Source: Ahaetulla prasina
Lineage: Eukaryota > Chordata > Lepidosauria > Squamata > Colubridae
Reading direction: 5' to 3'
NCBI RefSeq assembly: GCF_028640845.1
Contig: NC_080540.1
Coordinates: 164,071,252 to 164,135,251 of the forward strand
Length of the DNA stretch: 64,000 nucleotides
The notes below the pieces were generated by a model, which was not told the origin of the DNA, searched no databases, and worked only from the letters and a program-made list of their open reading frames with translations. This document shows positions 55,101 to 63,595 of this stretch, piece by piece. A program made the translations under genes and the position numbers. Each line of letters starts with the position of its first letter. The first letter of the stretch is position 1.

Positions 55101-58100
55101 GGTTGATAAGTTAATAACCTAGTTGTTAAGTGAATCTGCTTTCCCATTTGCTTGTCAGAAGGTCGCAAAAGGGGATCCGATGACCTTGGGACACATTAAC
55201 GGTCATAAGTATGAACCAGTTGCCAAGCGTCTGAATTTTGATCGCATGATTATGGGAATGCTTCAAAAGTCTTAACTGTGAAAAACTGTTGTAAGTCATT
55301 TTTTGAGTGCCATTGTAACTTTGAACGGTCACTAAATGAACTGTTGTAAGTAGAGGACTACCTGTACTTCTATAGCACAGACTTTTTACTTTCAAGTACA
55401 AAGAATTATATTATGGGCTATAGAAGCCTAGTTTATAGCAGTAAGAGCCTTAACATTATTATAAAGGAATGGGAGGAATCAAGAAATGATGAAGACAAGA
55501 GGAGCAAGAAGAAGACACAGAAGAAACATCTAGAATATACACTGAATGACTGATTATGTATTGTATGTTTGTTCATAAAATTTAAAAAATGTTTATAAAA
55601 AAACATTATTTCCCATTCTTTCTTTAGGGGGATTAATCTGTTTTATAATACTTTTTCATACAGAATGTACAATTTGTACTTTCTCCTGTTTGTATTTTTC
55701 TCCTTCCACTTTTTTTGGTTCTCCGTTGTTTCTTTTTGTCCATGCTCCCGCATTTTTCAAGATGTCACAGCCATAATGATTTTCCAGAACCTGTGGTAGA
55801 TAATATTAATTTTTTTTCCAGGCTTGAACTCTCCCCCTTTGGAGTGAAAGTCTGCATAATAGAGCCAGGTTACTTCCAAACTGCAGTCACCAATGATAAA
55901 ATCTTGCACCAGAATTTCAGGAACCTCTGGGAGCGTCTTCCAGAAGAAATCAAGGAAGCGTATGGAGAGAGTTATTATAAGTCACGTGAGTGAGATTCTC
56001 CTATTTTCTTAAAACCTGATGTCAGGGAGGGAGGAAGAGACAGAGAGAGAGATTTTACACAGAAAACACCAGGAGCCACAAAACCTGGGTGGGCGTGGCT
56101 TGGGGAGTATCATGTGACTGGGTGGGAGTTATGTTGAGTTGACCGCCTAGGTTTTGTGGCTCCCGGTGTTTTCTTTTCTGTGGGAAACGGGTCTAAATGG
56201 CTCTTCGAGTGTTTAAGGTTGCAGATCCCTGCCTTAACACTACTCATTACCTGTTCTATACAGTAGTATGTGGGTTTATGTACAGATAGTCCTTGATGTA
56301 CAGACCAAAATTATGGTGGCGAAATAGAGCACGTGGTAAGTGAGTTTTGCCCCATTTTACAACCTTTTGCCACAGTTGTTAAGTAAATCGCTGCAGTTGT
56401 TAAGTGAGCCAAGAGGTTGTTAAGGGATGCAATTTCCCTCCCTTCCCCCCCACCCCCGTTGATGTTGCTTGTCAGAAGCTGGCTGGGAAGATAATACATG
56501 GCGATAGCAATAGCACAATGCTTTACAGCCCTCTCTTTTTTTCATTTTACCCACCTCAGAAGGGTGGAAGGCTGAGTCAACCTTGAGCCAGTGAAACTCG
56601 AACTGCCGGCAGGCAGCAGGAGTAGCCGCCTGAAGAATGTTGTGCCTGTCCTTGCAATTATAAGGGCCAGAAACTTGAATCAAATGTTGTAATAATCAGA
56701 ACAATGGGTGCAAACTTTAACTGTGTTCAGCTGGATTCCAAAATAAATATGGTGTCCTCCGTGTCCATAATATTAGGGAAAAATTGTAAGAAAGGAGGAC
56801 ATGATAATTATATGACTCATATAAGGAGCAAATGAAGCTGAATCAAATTAGCTGCCTGGAAAATGTTTTGCTGGTATAGATGTCTGTATCTGCTTGCCCT
56901 CTGTGTCTAGATTCTGTCTTAGGTGTCAAAAATTACACACGGTTTTAGAACGTTTGATTTTGGTTGTCTAATAACTAACTTATATGAACTATCCCAGTTT
57001 TCTGAAGTATCCTAGCTTTCTTTGGGAACTCCCGGGGGTTGGGAGCACATCAGTGGTGGGTTGCCTCCAGTTCGGACCGGTTCTATAGAACTGCTAGTAA
57101 AACCGGTGGGAGGCTCCTCCCACTGACCCGAATGTATGCCTGGGTGGGAGTTATTTAGTTAGAACCTCCCCTGTTTATTGGATGAAAGAGATTAATCTTC
57201 TTGGTGCCAATGCATTTGGTGCAGTGAGTCACATATGTACAGAAAGTCTTCTGCATATTCAAATTACGCGGTTACCCTGAGCGTTATTTCTGGCTGAATG
57301 CATTTTTGCCACTTCGACTATTTTATAAACGAAACCCATACTTCTCAGGATATTAATTTCAGGCAATTAAATTTGTAACGAGCAAAAGTTATAGTTGGAA
57401 AGAATAGGCGTGGTCTGGGGAATTTGTATACAGGATTGTTAAATGAGAGCTTAGTGTGGTTCTAATTTATATTTATGGGGCTCAGTGGCTAAGATGCTGA
57501 GCTTGTCGATCGAAAGGTCGGCAGTTCAGCGGTTCAAATCCCTAGTGCCGTGTAACGGGGAGCTCCTGTTACTAGTCCCAGCTTCTGCCAACCTAGCAGT
57601 TCGAAAGCATGTAAAAAATGCAAGTAGAAAAAATAGGGACCACCTTTGTGGGAAGTAACAGCGTTCCGTGCGCCTTTGGCGTTGAGTCATGCCGGCCACA
57701 TGACCACGGAGACATCTTTGGGCAGCGCTGGCTCTTCGGCTTTGAAACGGAGATGAGCACCGCCCCCTAGAGTCGAAAATGACTAGCACATATGTGCAAG
57801 GAGAACCTTTACCTTTAATTTATATTTTGTGAAGAACAAATGTATTCTTATTTCATTTTTTTCCCCATCTCTCTTTCTGTAGTGATGGAAGGAACCTCTA
57901 AACTGCAAGCCAACTGCAATTCTAAACTTCATCTGGTTACCAACTGCATGGAACATGCATTGACTGCTGTGCATCCTCGCTTCCGCTACTCAGCCGGTTG
58001 GGATGCCAAACTCTTTTACCTCCCTGTAAGCTACTTGCCAACTAGGCTAGCAGATCAGCTGTTTTTGTGGTCTTACCCTCAACCAAAAAAGAGCACTTAG
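42350..58100 (+). CDS. RDH16-like: RDH16-like retinol / 3-hydroxysteroid dehydrogenase (SDR9C), whole spliced gene
   Basis: Joining 42350-42662, 47031-47289, 55822-55985 and 57883-58100 gives 954 nt, 317 codons plus stop, the usual length for RDH16/HSD17B6/RDH5-type enzymes. All three introns are GT-AG and phases match (1, 2, 1). Residues 1-17 are hydrophobic (membrane anchor) followed by RWYRE. The Rossmann cofactor motif TGCDSGFG lies at 35-42, NNAG at 111-114, and the catalytic set is N137, S164, Y176, K180 (YCPSK). Known family role: NAD(P)-dependent oxidation of all-trans/cis-retinol and of 3-alpha/17-beta hydroxysteroids at the endoplasmic reticulum. The sequence resembles RDH16 most ([43 protein letters not shown]), but RDH7 or HSD17B6 orthology cannot be separated by eye. 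Exon 1 exists twice, so the true start may be 39017 instead of 42350. No frameshift or stop is seen. Confidence 0.9.
42768..43517. mobile_element. hAT-like non-autonomous element, copy B
   Basis: Same as 39435-40161 with longer homopolymers. The right end is better preserved (CATTTCACCCCTG), with flanks GGTTAGGC / GGTTAGCC. Nested palindromic MITE at 42936-43041. Confidence 0.7.
44842..45106 (-). repeat. tRNA-derived SINE with LINE-like 3' end (family 1), minus
   Basis: ATATCCCGCCCTTCTCCGAA, GACTCAGGGCGGCTTAC, GGATGGAAGGCTGAGTC and AACAGTCTGAGCCACTC are the reverse complement of the 28755 copy. Confidence 0.85.
45298..45656 (+). repeat. BovB-tailed tRNA SINE (Sauria-SINE type)
   Basis: A-box-like GTGGCTCAGTGGCTAAGA, B-box-like GTTCGAATCCC, GAGTCATGCCGGCCACATGA, and a BovB-like end GCACCGCCCCCTAGAGTC followed by CCTTTACCTTTACCTT. 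Confidence 0.88.
45657..46689. other. Intron 1, unique sequence
   Basis: No exon, repeat or RNA gene that I recognise; a short CTC run near 45870. Confidence 0.4.
46690..46885 (+). repeat. tRNA-derived SINE, variant of family 1
   Basis: CGGCAGTTCGATCCTCACC (B-box), AAGGTTGACTCAGCCTTC, CCCAGATTGTTGGGGGCAAT, then a different 3' end AGCACTGTGAAGCGGTATAT. Confidence 0.7.
47031..47289 (+). CDS. RDH16-like: RDH16-like coding exon 2
   Basis: Preceded by a CTTCTTCTTCTTCTCATTAG acceptor and followed by the consensus donor GTAAGT at 47290. It completes codon 105 (Gly) and runs to the first two bases of codon 191 (Arg). It carries NNAG (111-114), the catalytic Asn in DINLLG (137), Ser164 and the YCPSK motif (176-180), so it holds the whole active-site tetrad. 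Frame is open throughout. Confidence 0.93.
47290..48010. other. Intron 2, 5' part, unique sequence
   Basis: Follows the exon 2 donor. No repeat or gene that I recognise. Confidence 0.4.
48011..48446. mobile_element. TA-type MITE with internal (AC)n
   Basis: CAGGTAGACCCCCTTGACTT to CGTCGAGCGCTACCTG; ACAC run at about 48117-48156. Contains TTACAACCCGTTCAAA and AATGACCATGAC-like family words. Confidence 0.65.
48447..49239. other. Intron 2, unique sequence
   Basis: A G/T-rich stretch at about 48876 and an A run at 48921. No exon or repeat that I recognise. Confidence 0.4.
49240..49528. mobile_element. hAT-type MITE, 289 bp, perfect 8-bp target duplication
   Basis: CAGTGGTGGGATTC to ATTACCATCTCTG; GTCTGGGC at 49232-49239 and 49529-49536. 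Reference copy of this family, which also includes 30979-31272, 31799-32001 and 50009-50282. Confidence 0.9.
50009..50282. mobile_element. hAT-type MITE, same family, opposite orientation
   Basis: CAGAGGTGGGTTTCAGC to TTGAATCCCACCACTG; flanks TTTTGATC / TTTTTGTC (6 of 8). Confidence 0.8.
50283..51040. other. Intron 2, unique sequence
   Basis: AT-rich; no exon, repeat or RNA gene that I can support. Confidence 0.4.
51045..51222 (+). mobile_element. Old L2-type fragment
   Basis: Reads like [11 protein letters not shown] followed by a QLVQ-type stretch with many substitutions. Cut at 51223 by a younger L2 end. Confidence 0.4.
51225..51905 (-). mobile_element. L2-type LINE 3' end, minus strand
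   Basis: Encodes [66 protein letters not shown] and [11 protein letters not shown]; the 3' end CCGCCCTTCTCCCGAAGGAC lies at 51251 and a TTTATTTATTT tail at 51228-51241. Confidence 0.88.
51917..51988. repeat. (GGTT)n microsatellite
   Basis: About 18 units, G-rich on the + (transcribed-sense) strand of intron 2. Grades into GGTC, CTGT and CCGT units to about 52040. Confidence 0.95.
52020..52240. repeat. CCGT / ATCC / ATCT microsatellite cluster
   Basis: Successive tetranucleotide blocks (CCGT, CATC, ATCT, CATC, ATCT, CTGT), a staircase in which each unit differs by one base from the next. Confidence 0.95.
52330..53150 (-). mobile_element. Ancient L2-type LINE fragment, minus strand
   Basis: Minus-strand reading includes [35 protein letters not shown] and [18 protein letters not shown], a degenerate form of the L2 LG..D....L...V..LARSAFF...R.LAPFL and SRLDYCNALY block. 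The 5' end of this stretch (52330-52380) has a self-complementary AATTAAAATAAAACTAAG region. Confidence 0.55.
53206..53340. mobile_element. Palindromic MITE, 135 bp, perfect 8-bp target duplication
   Basis: Arms of about 60 nt are nearly perfectly complementary: CAGGGGTCTCCAACCTTGGT against CCAAGGTTGGAGACGCCTG, with ACTTCAACTCCCAGAGT / ACTCTGGGAGTTTAAGT inside and centre CAGCTTTGCTG. ATCTAGAT at 53198-53205 and 53341-53348. Confidence 0.92.
53740..53825. repeat. AT-rich simple repeat
   Basis: TATA/TAATATAT runs immediately before the SINE at 53825. Confidence 0.9.
53825..54089 (+). repeat. tRNA-derived SINE, family 1
   Basis: Very similar to 28755-29012 (GATAGCTCAGGCTG, GGTTCAAGCCC, GCCGCCCTGAGTCTTCGGAG) with an (ACAA)n tail. 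Confidence 0.88.
54524..55364. mobile_element. TA-flanked MITE split by an L2 insertion
   Basis: CAGGTTGTCCTCGACTTATG to AGTAGAGGACTACCTG with TA on both sides (54522-54523, 55365-55366). The halves are 54524-54650 and 55094-55364. Confidence 0.8.
54651..55093 (-). mobile_element. L2-type LINE 3' end, minus strand
   Basis: Encodes [33 protein letters not shown] and [17 protein letters not shown]; 3' end and TTTATTTATTT tail on the left side. Inserted within the MITE. Confidence 0.85.
55367..55821. other. Intron 2, 3' part, unique sequence
   Basis: Leads to the exon 3 acceptor; pyrimidine-rich stretches only. Confidence 0.4.
55822..55985 (+). CDS. RDH16-like: RDH16-like coding exon 3
   Basis: Acceptor TTTTTTTCCAG ends at 55821; donor GTGAGT starts at 55986. 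It finishes Arg191 and encodes the [18 protein letters not shown] segment, in which PGYF is the conserved SDR9C PG motif that closes over the cofactor, then the substrate-side helices ending at Ser245. Intron 2 before it is 8.5 kb and repeat-rich. Confidence 0.92.
56283..56500. mobile_element. TA-type MITE, left part
   Basis: CAGATAGTCCTTGATGTACA start after TA, GTGAGTTTTGCCCCATTTTA and TTGTTAAGTAAATCGCTGC. The right half is absent. Confidence 0.6.
56505..56625 (-). repeat. tRNA-derived SINE fragment, minus
   Basis: AGCACAATGCTTTACAGCCC and GGAAGGCTGAGTCAACCTTG with a degraded B-box AACTCGAACTGCCGG; resembles 46690-46885. Confidence 0.6.
56626..57050. other. Intron 3, unique sequence
   Basis: Nothing recognised. 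Confidence 0.4.
57051..57173. mobile_element. hAT-type MITE, truncated
   Basis: CAGTGGTGGGTTGCC, GTTCTATAGAACTG, GGTGGGAGGCTCCTCCCA; family of 23882-24057. Right boundary uncertain. Confidence 0.55.
57476..57824 (+). repeat. BovB-tailed tRNA SINE
   Basis: GGCTCAGTGGCTAAGATGC, GGTTCAAATCC, GAGTCATGCCGGCCACATGA, GCACCGCCCCCTAGAGTC, CCTTTACCTTTAA. It ends only about 58 nt before exon 4, inside the acceptor region of intron 3. Confidence 0.88.
57883..58100 (+). CDS. RDH16-like: RDH16-like coding exon 4 (C-terminus, stop TAG)
   Basis: Acceptor CTGTAG ends at 57882. The exon completes codon 246 (Leu) and encodes the C-terminal part with [24 protein letters not shown] and a hydrophobic end typical of SDR9C enzymes, stopping at TAG 58098-58100. 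The final residues are a short basic tail. The 3' UTR continues past 58100 in non-repeat sequence. Confidence 0.92.
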
Positions 58101-59530
58101 GGTGGAGAGATGTTAGTTTTCAAGAAGAAAGTTTGACACTGGTGGATTGGGCTTGGAAAGCTCTTCTTTTTAGAACCTTTCATTCTTGGGTGGGTTTTTA
58201 TAGGCTCTTTATATGATACTGTTTCCAGAATACTGTCTATCCTAAATTATCTTTTATTACATCAGACCAGTTTCCTTGTTACATAGTTATTGTGGGTATG
58301 GGTATTCCCACCACCCACCAGTTCTATCTTTTGTAGAAGTGATACTTATCTAGATTTTGACTCTAAAATATTATCAGGGCAAGAGCATACAAAATTTCCC
58401 TAAATCAAATAGGACCATTGATCTGTCCAACTTAGTATGTAACCTTGGATCTTTGAGATCCTGATAAACTGGTGGCGGGAAGGATGTACCTCCAAAGGTC
58501 TGTCACTAAACTATGGTTGGGAACCGCCATCATCTTCTTGTGCCATATCTCTCATCGGACGTTGGCGATCCTATTTTTATCAACAGCCACACGAAAAAGT
58601 GCTGTTGAGTTTTGTCCAAACCAGTCCCTTAGATTTTGAAGCCCTGATGTTCTTCTGCCTGGACCTCATTTGCCTTCCATCTTTCCTTGGAGGTTTAAAT
58701 GAAGTATGCCATGTTTTTCTGGGGGTCATGTCCAAAATATTCTAACTTTCGCTTTTTGATAGTTTTGGTGATTTCCCTTGGCTTTCCCAGGCAGCTTATC
58801 ACCTCCTCGTTTCTGATTTTGTCAACCCAATTTATACGTAACAGCTGCCTGGAATTGCCATAGCTGTGCAATAATATGACATAGATCCTGTTGTTCAGGA
58901 TGGGTTCAAAGACTGCAGAAGATTCCAGCCAGATAATCCCAACAATTCTATAGATATATAGATGGTCCTCCTGACTGCATTCTATTAATTTGAGAATTAA
59001 TCTACAAGGAAAACTTGCTCTGAAAGTACTATTTCAGGCACCTTTAGGAAATTCTCATACTTCTGTACATTTTTTACTCACTTAGTTTTCTACTACAGGG
59101 TTACTCCCAGACTCTCCATCTGCCAGAGCCCTTGGGAAGGCCATTACTATTTGTTGTTTAGCCTATTCGCAGCTTTTTCAGAGTTACTTTTTAATGCCGA
59201 TCATCATAAATCCTAACCAAATTAATCTTGTTGGAGCGATTTCACAATTTGCCTTTTGTCTATACTGTTTAAATCACAATGTTAACAATTTGTGTCTTAG
59301 CTTTGTTTTTAAATGATTAAAAAAAACAGCATAGTAACTTCATAGTAACCTCACAGTAACACCATAGTAACCTCATCGTGGAATAAAACAGAATCATTAA
59401 GTTGATGTTAAGTTGACCTTTCTTCCTTTGAAAGTGAAGCAATCTGAAAACTTAAAGAATTATAATGATCCAGGAAAAAAAGGGAGGGGAGGAAAATACA
59501 GAGCTGGTTTTTAAGCCATGCTGGTAGTAG
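58101..59530 (+). other. Probable 3' UTR and downstream unique DNA
   Basis: No repeat family recognised. Includes a short array CATAGTAAC/CACAGTAAC (59330-59375) and AATAAA at 59382. Confidence 0.4.
59382..59387 (+). terminator. Candidate polyadenylation signal of the RDH16-like gene
   Basis: First AATAAA found downstream of the stop codon, about 1.28 kb into presumed 3' UTR, in unique sequence and before the next repeats at about 59530. A real signal is plausible but the position is inferred only from the hexamer. Confidence 0.3.
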
Positions 59531-59640
59531 AGCAGTGGTCACCAACTGGTGGTCCGTGGACCACTGGTGCTCCATGAGAAAATTTTGGTGGTCCACAGAA
59601 AAATTATTTGCATTTTTTATATTGCACTAAATCAGGGGGC
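59531..59640. repeat. hAT-like repeat end (uncertain)
   Basis: CAGTGGTCACCAACTGGTGG with internal mirror GGTCCGTGGACC, then CAGGGGGCCTCAAACTAC. Starts like other hAT termini, but no second end or target duplication was found. Confidence 0.4.
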
Positions 59641-59646
59641 CTCAAA

Positions 59647-60072
59647 CTACAGCCCCTGGGACAGATACATGCAATGAACATTTGTATTGCTGCAGAGAGT
59701 CTCCCCCTTTGGGGTCTTTTTGTGTGTGTAAGAGGGGGGCAGAAATTCCAACTTGGGGTCTGCTTCAGCCTCCTGGTGCAAGGCTTTGGGCGAAGGCTGG
59801 AGGGAAGTGCCGCTGGTGGCAAAGAGCCAGAGGACCTTGTTCCAGTGGGACTGCATCATGGCCTGGAACTGGTTGACAATGTCAGCCCATTGAGCCTCCA
59901 GGCACCTGTACCTGGCCTTGCACTCCCGCTGGTCTTCCCTCTGCTTAGAAAGCTTAGGCTCGTAGTCCTCAGTGAGGTGCTTCTGCTGAGCCTCCTTCTC
60001 AGTTAGATCTAATTTGAACTCAACCAGTTGTTTTGCCAACCCTTTCTCATGGTGGCTGCTTAGCTTCAACAA
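59647..60072 (-). pseudogene. Unrecognised coiled-coil ORF (141 codons), probably a gene fragment in a repeat
   Basis: Residues about 1-75 form a charged coiled coil (LTEKEAQQKHLTEDYEPKL, KQREDQRECKARYRCLEAQW) followed by VNQFQAMMQSHWNKVLWLF and a low-complexity C-terminus. Codon-like amino-acid composition and length argue for a once-coding sequence. I do not recognise the family. No introns or splice sites are visible; upstream (60075-60150) is GC-rich. Retrocopy or a fragment carried by the flanking hAT-like repeat are both possible. Not claimed as a functional gene. Confidence 0.4.
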
Positions 60073-60538
60073 CTGTTTCCTGTTGGGGCCCTACGGAGCC
60101 TGGGCGGGCAGGCAAGGAGGGGCTAGGAGGGGAGGGGTGAGTAGAGGCCGGCGAGGTGCGCATTTAAATGCAACCATAGGTTTTAGCAAAATTTGTATAA
60201 AATTATAGCAATGTTTCAAGGTTGGCAATAAAATTTGTGTATTTGGAAATCTAAAAGCATGTGATAAAATCTCACACTAAAGAATCCAACAATCCTTAGA
60301 AATATTTGTACATGCAGGATAAGGAAGCAGCATAATAATTAAAGCAAAAACAAATAACACAAATGAGGCAATTATGTTCTGAAAGAACTGCAGAAGCTGA
60401 GCCTTCTTCAATTATCTTACAGAACTTGTGAAATCAATTGAGGGTTGTGGAAAAGCAGTTTGACTGCAGTCTCAGGCAGTAGGAACAATGGTGAAAAATG
60501 TTGAGAACTGCAGTTTAGAAATATCTGGAAAGCTAATA

Positions 60539-60891
60539 TAGGTAGTCCTTGACTTAGCAACCATTTGAAGTTACAACTAATCTGAAAAGGGGGGGGACTT
60601 ACGATGCAGATCTGAAGTTCTGAATGTCGCCACCCCTTTGTGGTTATGTGATCTGACTTTGGGCGTTCAGCAACAGGGCCACATTTAGAGCTGTTTGGAA
60701 TGTCCCACAGTGATGTGACTTCATTTCCAGCAAAACTGCACCACAATGGGTATGCACTTAGGACCACTGTGTTCACACAATGACCACCCCCCAAAAAAAT
60801 AGCAAAATCAGATCGGTAATGTTTTACAACCATTACACTTTACAATCATGATGGGCAGACTCCATTACAGTTGTATCTCAAGGACTACCTG
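60539..60891. mobile_element. TA-flanked MITE, near complete
   Basis: TAGGTAGTCCTTGACTTAGC to CTCAAGGACTACCTG, TA on both sides; interior strongly diverged. Confidence 0.7.
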
Positions 60892-61520
60892 TAATCCCCA
60901 TCCTTTTGATAAAACCTCCTTTGTCAATTCTAATCCCTGGTTTGTGTGCCCGGATGGAGAAGGGAAGCTAGAGCATTCAGTTCCTGAAGAGACCATAAGT
61001 TGCCAAAGACATCGGTATTTTTTATCATTTTCTTTTATTCTTAGTTTGTTAAAAATGTAAGTCATTGTGAATGGATAAAATGAATAAAACTCTGGATTTC
61101 CTTATGCCTCACTTTTTTTTTAAAGTTAATCGGAATGTTGCAAGAATGCTGGATGTGCTGTCATAAAGTGGCCATCACTAATATTGGCTATCAAAACAGA
61201 CAAAGACATTAGAAAACAAAATGATGCCAGATTAGATGCAGCTTGTTTCTGCCATGGTTTTAGCCGTCCATCCAGAGGGTGAAATCCTATCAGTTCGGGA
61301 TTATGGGCATCAATTCGCCGAACCGGTAGTAATTACCTCTCCTTGGCCCCACCCACGCCCGCCTGGTTGCCAATCACCTCTTCCGGCCGCTCGATATTCC
61401 ACAGAATTCAATGTTAAATGCAGCAGAGAGAATGCTAACTTCAGAACAGAGCTGCTGCAACCTGTCCCTTTTAGGGTACTCCCCGGGAGGGAGGGAGACG
61501 GGGGGATGGGGAGCAGCTGT
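60892..61520. other. Unique DNA with a decayed hAT-type piece
   Basis: 61275-61345 contains CAGAGGGTGAAATCC and GAACCGGTAGTAATTACC, words of the local hAT-type MITEs. The rest is not recognised. Confidence 0.4.
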
Positions 61521-61523
61521 AAT

Positions 61524-61780
61524 AGGGCCGTAATAGCTCAGGCTGTTAGAAGCCTGTTATTAGAACACAATAGCCTGCAATTACTGCAGGTTCAAGCCCG
61601 GCCCGAGGTTGACTCAGCCTTCCATCCTTTATAAGGTAGGTAAAATGACCCAGATTGTTGGGGGGGCAATAAGTTGACTTTGTAAATATACAAATAGAAT
61701 GAGACTATTGCCTTATACACTGTAAGCCACCCTGAGTCTTCGGAGAAGGGCGGGATATAAATGTAAATTAAAAAAAAAAG
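61524..61780 (+). repeat. tRNA-derived SINE, family 1
   Basis: GTAATAGCTCAGGCTG, GGTTCAAGCCC, GCCACCCTGAGTCTTCGGAG, GGGATATAAATG and poly-A. Confidence 0.88.
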
Positions 61781-61809
61781 CTGGAATGGAGCCATTTTTG
61801 TGAAAGGCA

Positions 61810-61945
61810 GGAAAATTTTTAAGAAGATGTTGGATAACCATTTGTCTGAAGTGGTGTAGGGTTTCCTGCCTGGGCAGGAGGTTGGACTAGAAGACTCCAA
61901 GGTCCCTTCCAACTCTCTTACTATTATTATAAGAAGGCTCCACAT
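61810..61945 (+). mobile_element. CR1 LINE 3' end
   Basis: TTTTTAAGAAGATGTTGGAT, AACCATTTGTCTGAAGTGG, GGAGGTTGGACTAGAAGAC, CAAGGTCCCTTCCAACTC and a TATTAT tail. Confidence 0.85.
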
Positions 61946-61984
61946 CCATTTGTACTACTCAGGTGAGTACAAAGATAAACCTCC

Positions 61985-62215
61985 AAGTGACCTCAATGAC
62001 TCTCTAAAAAGAATGCAAATGACCAGCTGTCCAGAAGGAATATAAATCCTTCCATTCCCCATCATCCAGTCAGAGCTGAAGAAGCTTCTTGGATGAGAAG
62101 CGAAATGTCTTCCAAAAAAACAACAACAACCAAGAAAGTCCAGTTGCCTCCTGAAAAAGCATTTTTGGGACAACCATGACCTAGTGACTGAGACTCTTCA
62201 TAGACCTGTCCTCTT
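61985..62215 (+). mobile_element. Possible Penelope-like 3' end
   Basis: CAGAGCTGAAGAAGCTTCTT, GGATGAGAAGCGAAATGTC and AGTCCAGTTGCCTCCTGAAA form a block I associate with the 3' region of Penelope-type elements in reptiles. No protein motif confirms it here. Confidence 0.35.
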
Positions 62216-62479
62216 TTGGCATTTATGACACATATGCCTTGGGATTTAGGGAAACTTCGAATCATGTTGAACTATTTGTGGCCTTACAGAAAATATCCTG
62301 TTCTTCCCAAGATACTGACCCCCAGGTATGCTGGAATGCAAATAGAATGAAGGTTTGAAGCACATGATCACAATCTGGGACCTTTCCAGCCAGCTTCTGC
62401 CAAGCGAAGTCAGTAGGAGAAGTTCAATTCACTTGACAAGCGCAGTAAAAATTATAACACTGAGACCAATCAGATGACG

Positions 62480-62547
62480 GCTTGCTTAATAGCTGTATCC
62501 CTCAGTGACCAAAATTCCAACTGTAGTTGTTAGTCAAGGACTACCTG
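62480..62547. mobile_element. TA-type MITE, right end only
   Basis: TAGTCAAGGACTACCTG followed by TA. Confidence 0.5.
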
Positions 62548-62615
62548 TACATCTATAATCCCTTGGCCCGTTCAGTCACAATGAGATTGTGGGCTATGTA
62601 TAGAAAATGCTAGAT

Positions 62616-62868
62616 CGTGTTGGCTAACCTTGGTGCACACGCACATGAGCGCCAGAAACCGGAAGCTCAAATTTCTGGTTTCCGGTGTGCACATGCACGC
62701 TGGTCACCTGGTCTTGCAGTTTCTGGCATGCATACATGCGTGAAGACCAGCTGGCCAGTGCGCATGCATGTACAGAAACTGGAAGAGCAACGGGTGATGC
62801 CTGGCGTGCCTGGAGAGATGGTTCTCCATGTCACTTCTGACACATGTGCCATAGGTTCGCCATCACTG
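62616..62868. mobile_element. hAT-type MITE, 253 bp
   Basis: CGTGTTGGCTAACCTTGG to CATAGGTTCGCCATCACTG; flanks TGCTAGAT (62608-62615) and TGCCAGAT (62869-62876), 7 of 8. Same family as 27902-28318. Confidence 0.8.
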
Positions 62869-62969
62869 TGCCAGATGGTGGAAGACTGACAAAAGTACAT
62901 GTAAGAGATCCATTTAGCAATTTCAACTCTTAATAGTTACTGGATACAGCCTAGTTGCACAGTAAAGAA

Positions 62970-63225
62970 TGGAATGGGAATGGGAATAGAATAGAAAATA
63001 GAGTAGAGTAGAGTAGGAGAGGAGAGGAGAGGGGAAGGGAAGGGAAGGGAAGAGTTGGAAGGGACCTTGGAGGTCTTCTAGTCCAATCCCATCCTCAGGC
63101 AGGAAACCCTATACCAGTTCAGACAAATGGTTGTCCAACCTCTTAAAAACATCCAGTGTTGGCTCATTGACAACTTCTAGAGGCAAGTTGTTCCAACGCA
63201 ATGAACAGGAATAAGCACGCAGAGA
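62970..63225 (-). mobile_element. CR1 3' end with pentanucleotide (GAATG/GAGTA/GGAGA)n tail
   Basis: 63050-63225: GAGTTGGAAGGGACCTTGG, CTCAGGCAGGAAACCCTAT, GACAAATGGTTGTCC, AGAGGCAAGTTGTTCC; the tail side is a run of five-base units at 62970-63050. Confidence 0.85.
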
Positions 63226-63349
63226 ATGGAGAATCCCATTGTTTGCAAGCCTTCTCACTGATGACTGCTGTTTAACTATTAAACTAAAGTTGTTCTCATG
63301 GACATATCAGAAAAGATCAGAAGGCCTGTCTGCCTGATCTGTTAAATTA

Positions 63350-63595
63350 GAAGACCTGTAACAAACTATTAATTTTAGAAAATATTACTTCAGAGAAAAA
63401 GTAGTGGAAGCTTGGAACCACCTTCCAGTGTTGGTTAGAAATTATTGATGGGTTATCAATAACTGTGTTTAAATATGCTTGAGATAAACATGTGTCCAAC
63501 TTTCGAATAATAAAAAAAAGCCCTCAAAGGCCAGACTTGATGGACCACTAGGTCTTTTTCTGCCATCAGTTTTCCGTTTCTATGTTAAAGAATGG
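63350..63595 (+). mobile_element. LINE 3' end of another CR1-like family (uncertain)
   Basis: GGAAGCTTGGAACCACCTTC, GACTTGATGGACCACTAGGT, CTTTTTCTGCCATCA and TTTCTATGTT resemble a CR1-like 3' end of the form WNxLP then GxxxTxMGxF. Short and diverged. Confidence 0.4.

Noticed and set aside
60417..60833. 138-codon minus-strand frame
   Set aside because: Overlaps a TA-flanked MITE and has no recognisable domain.
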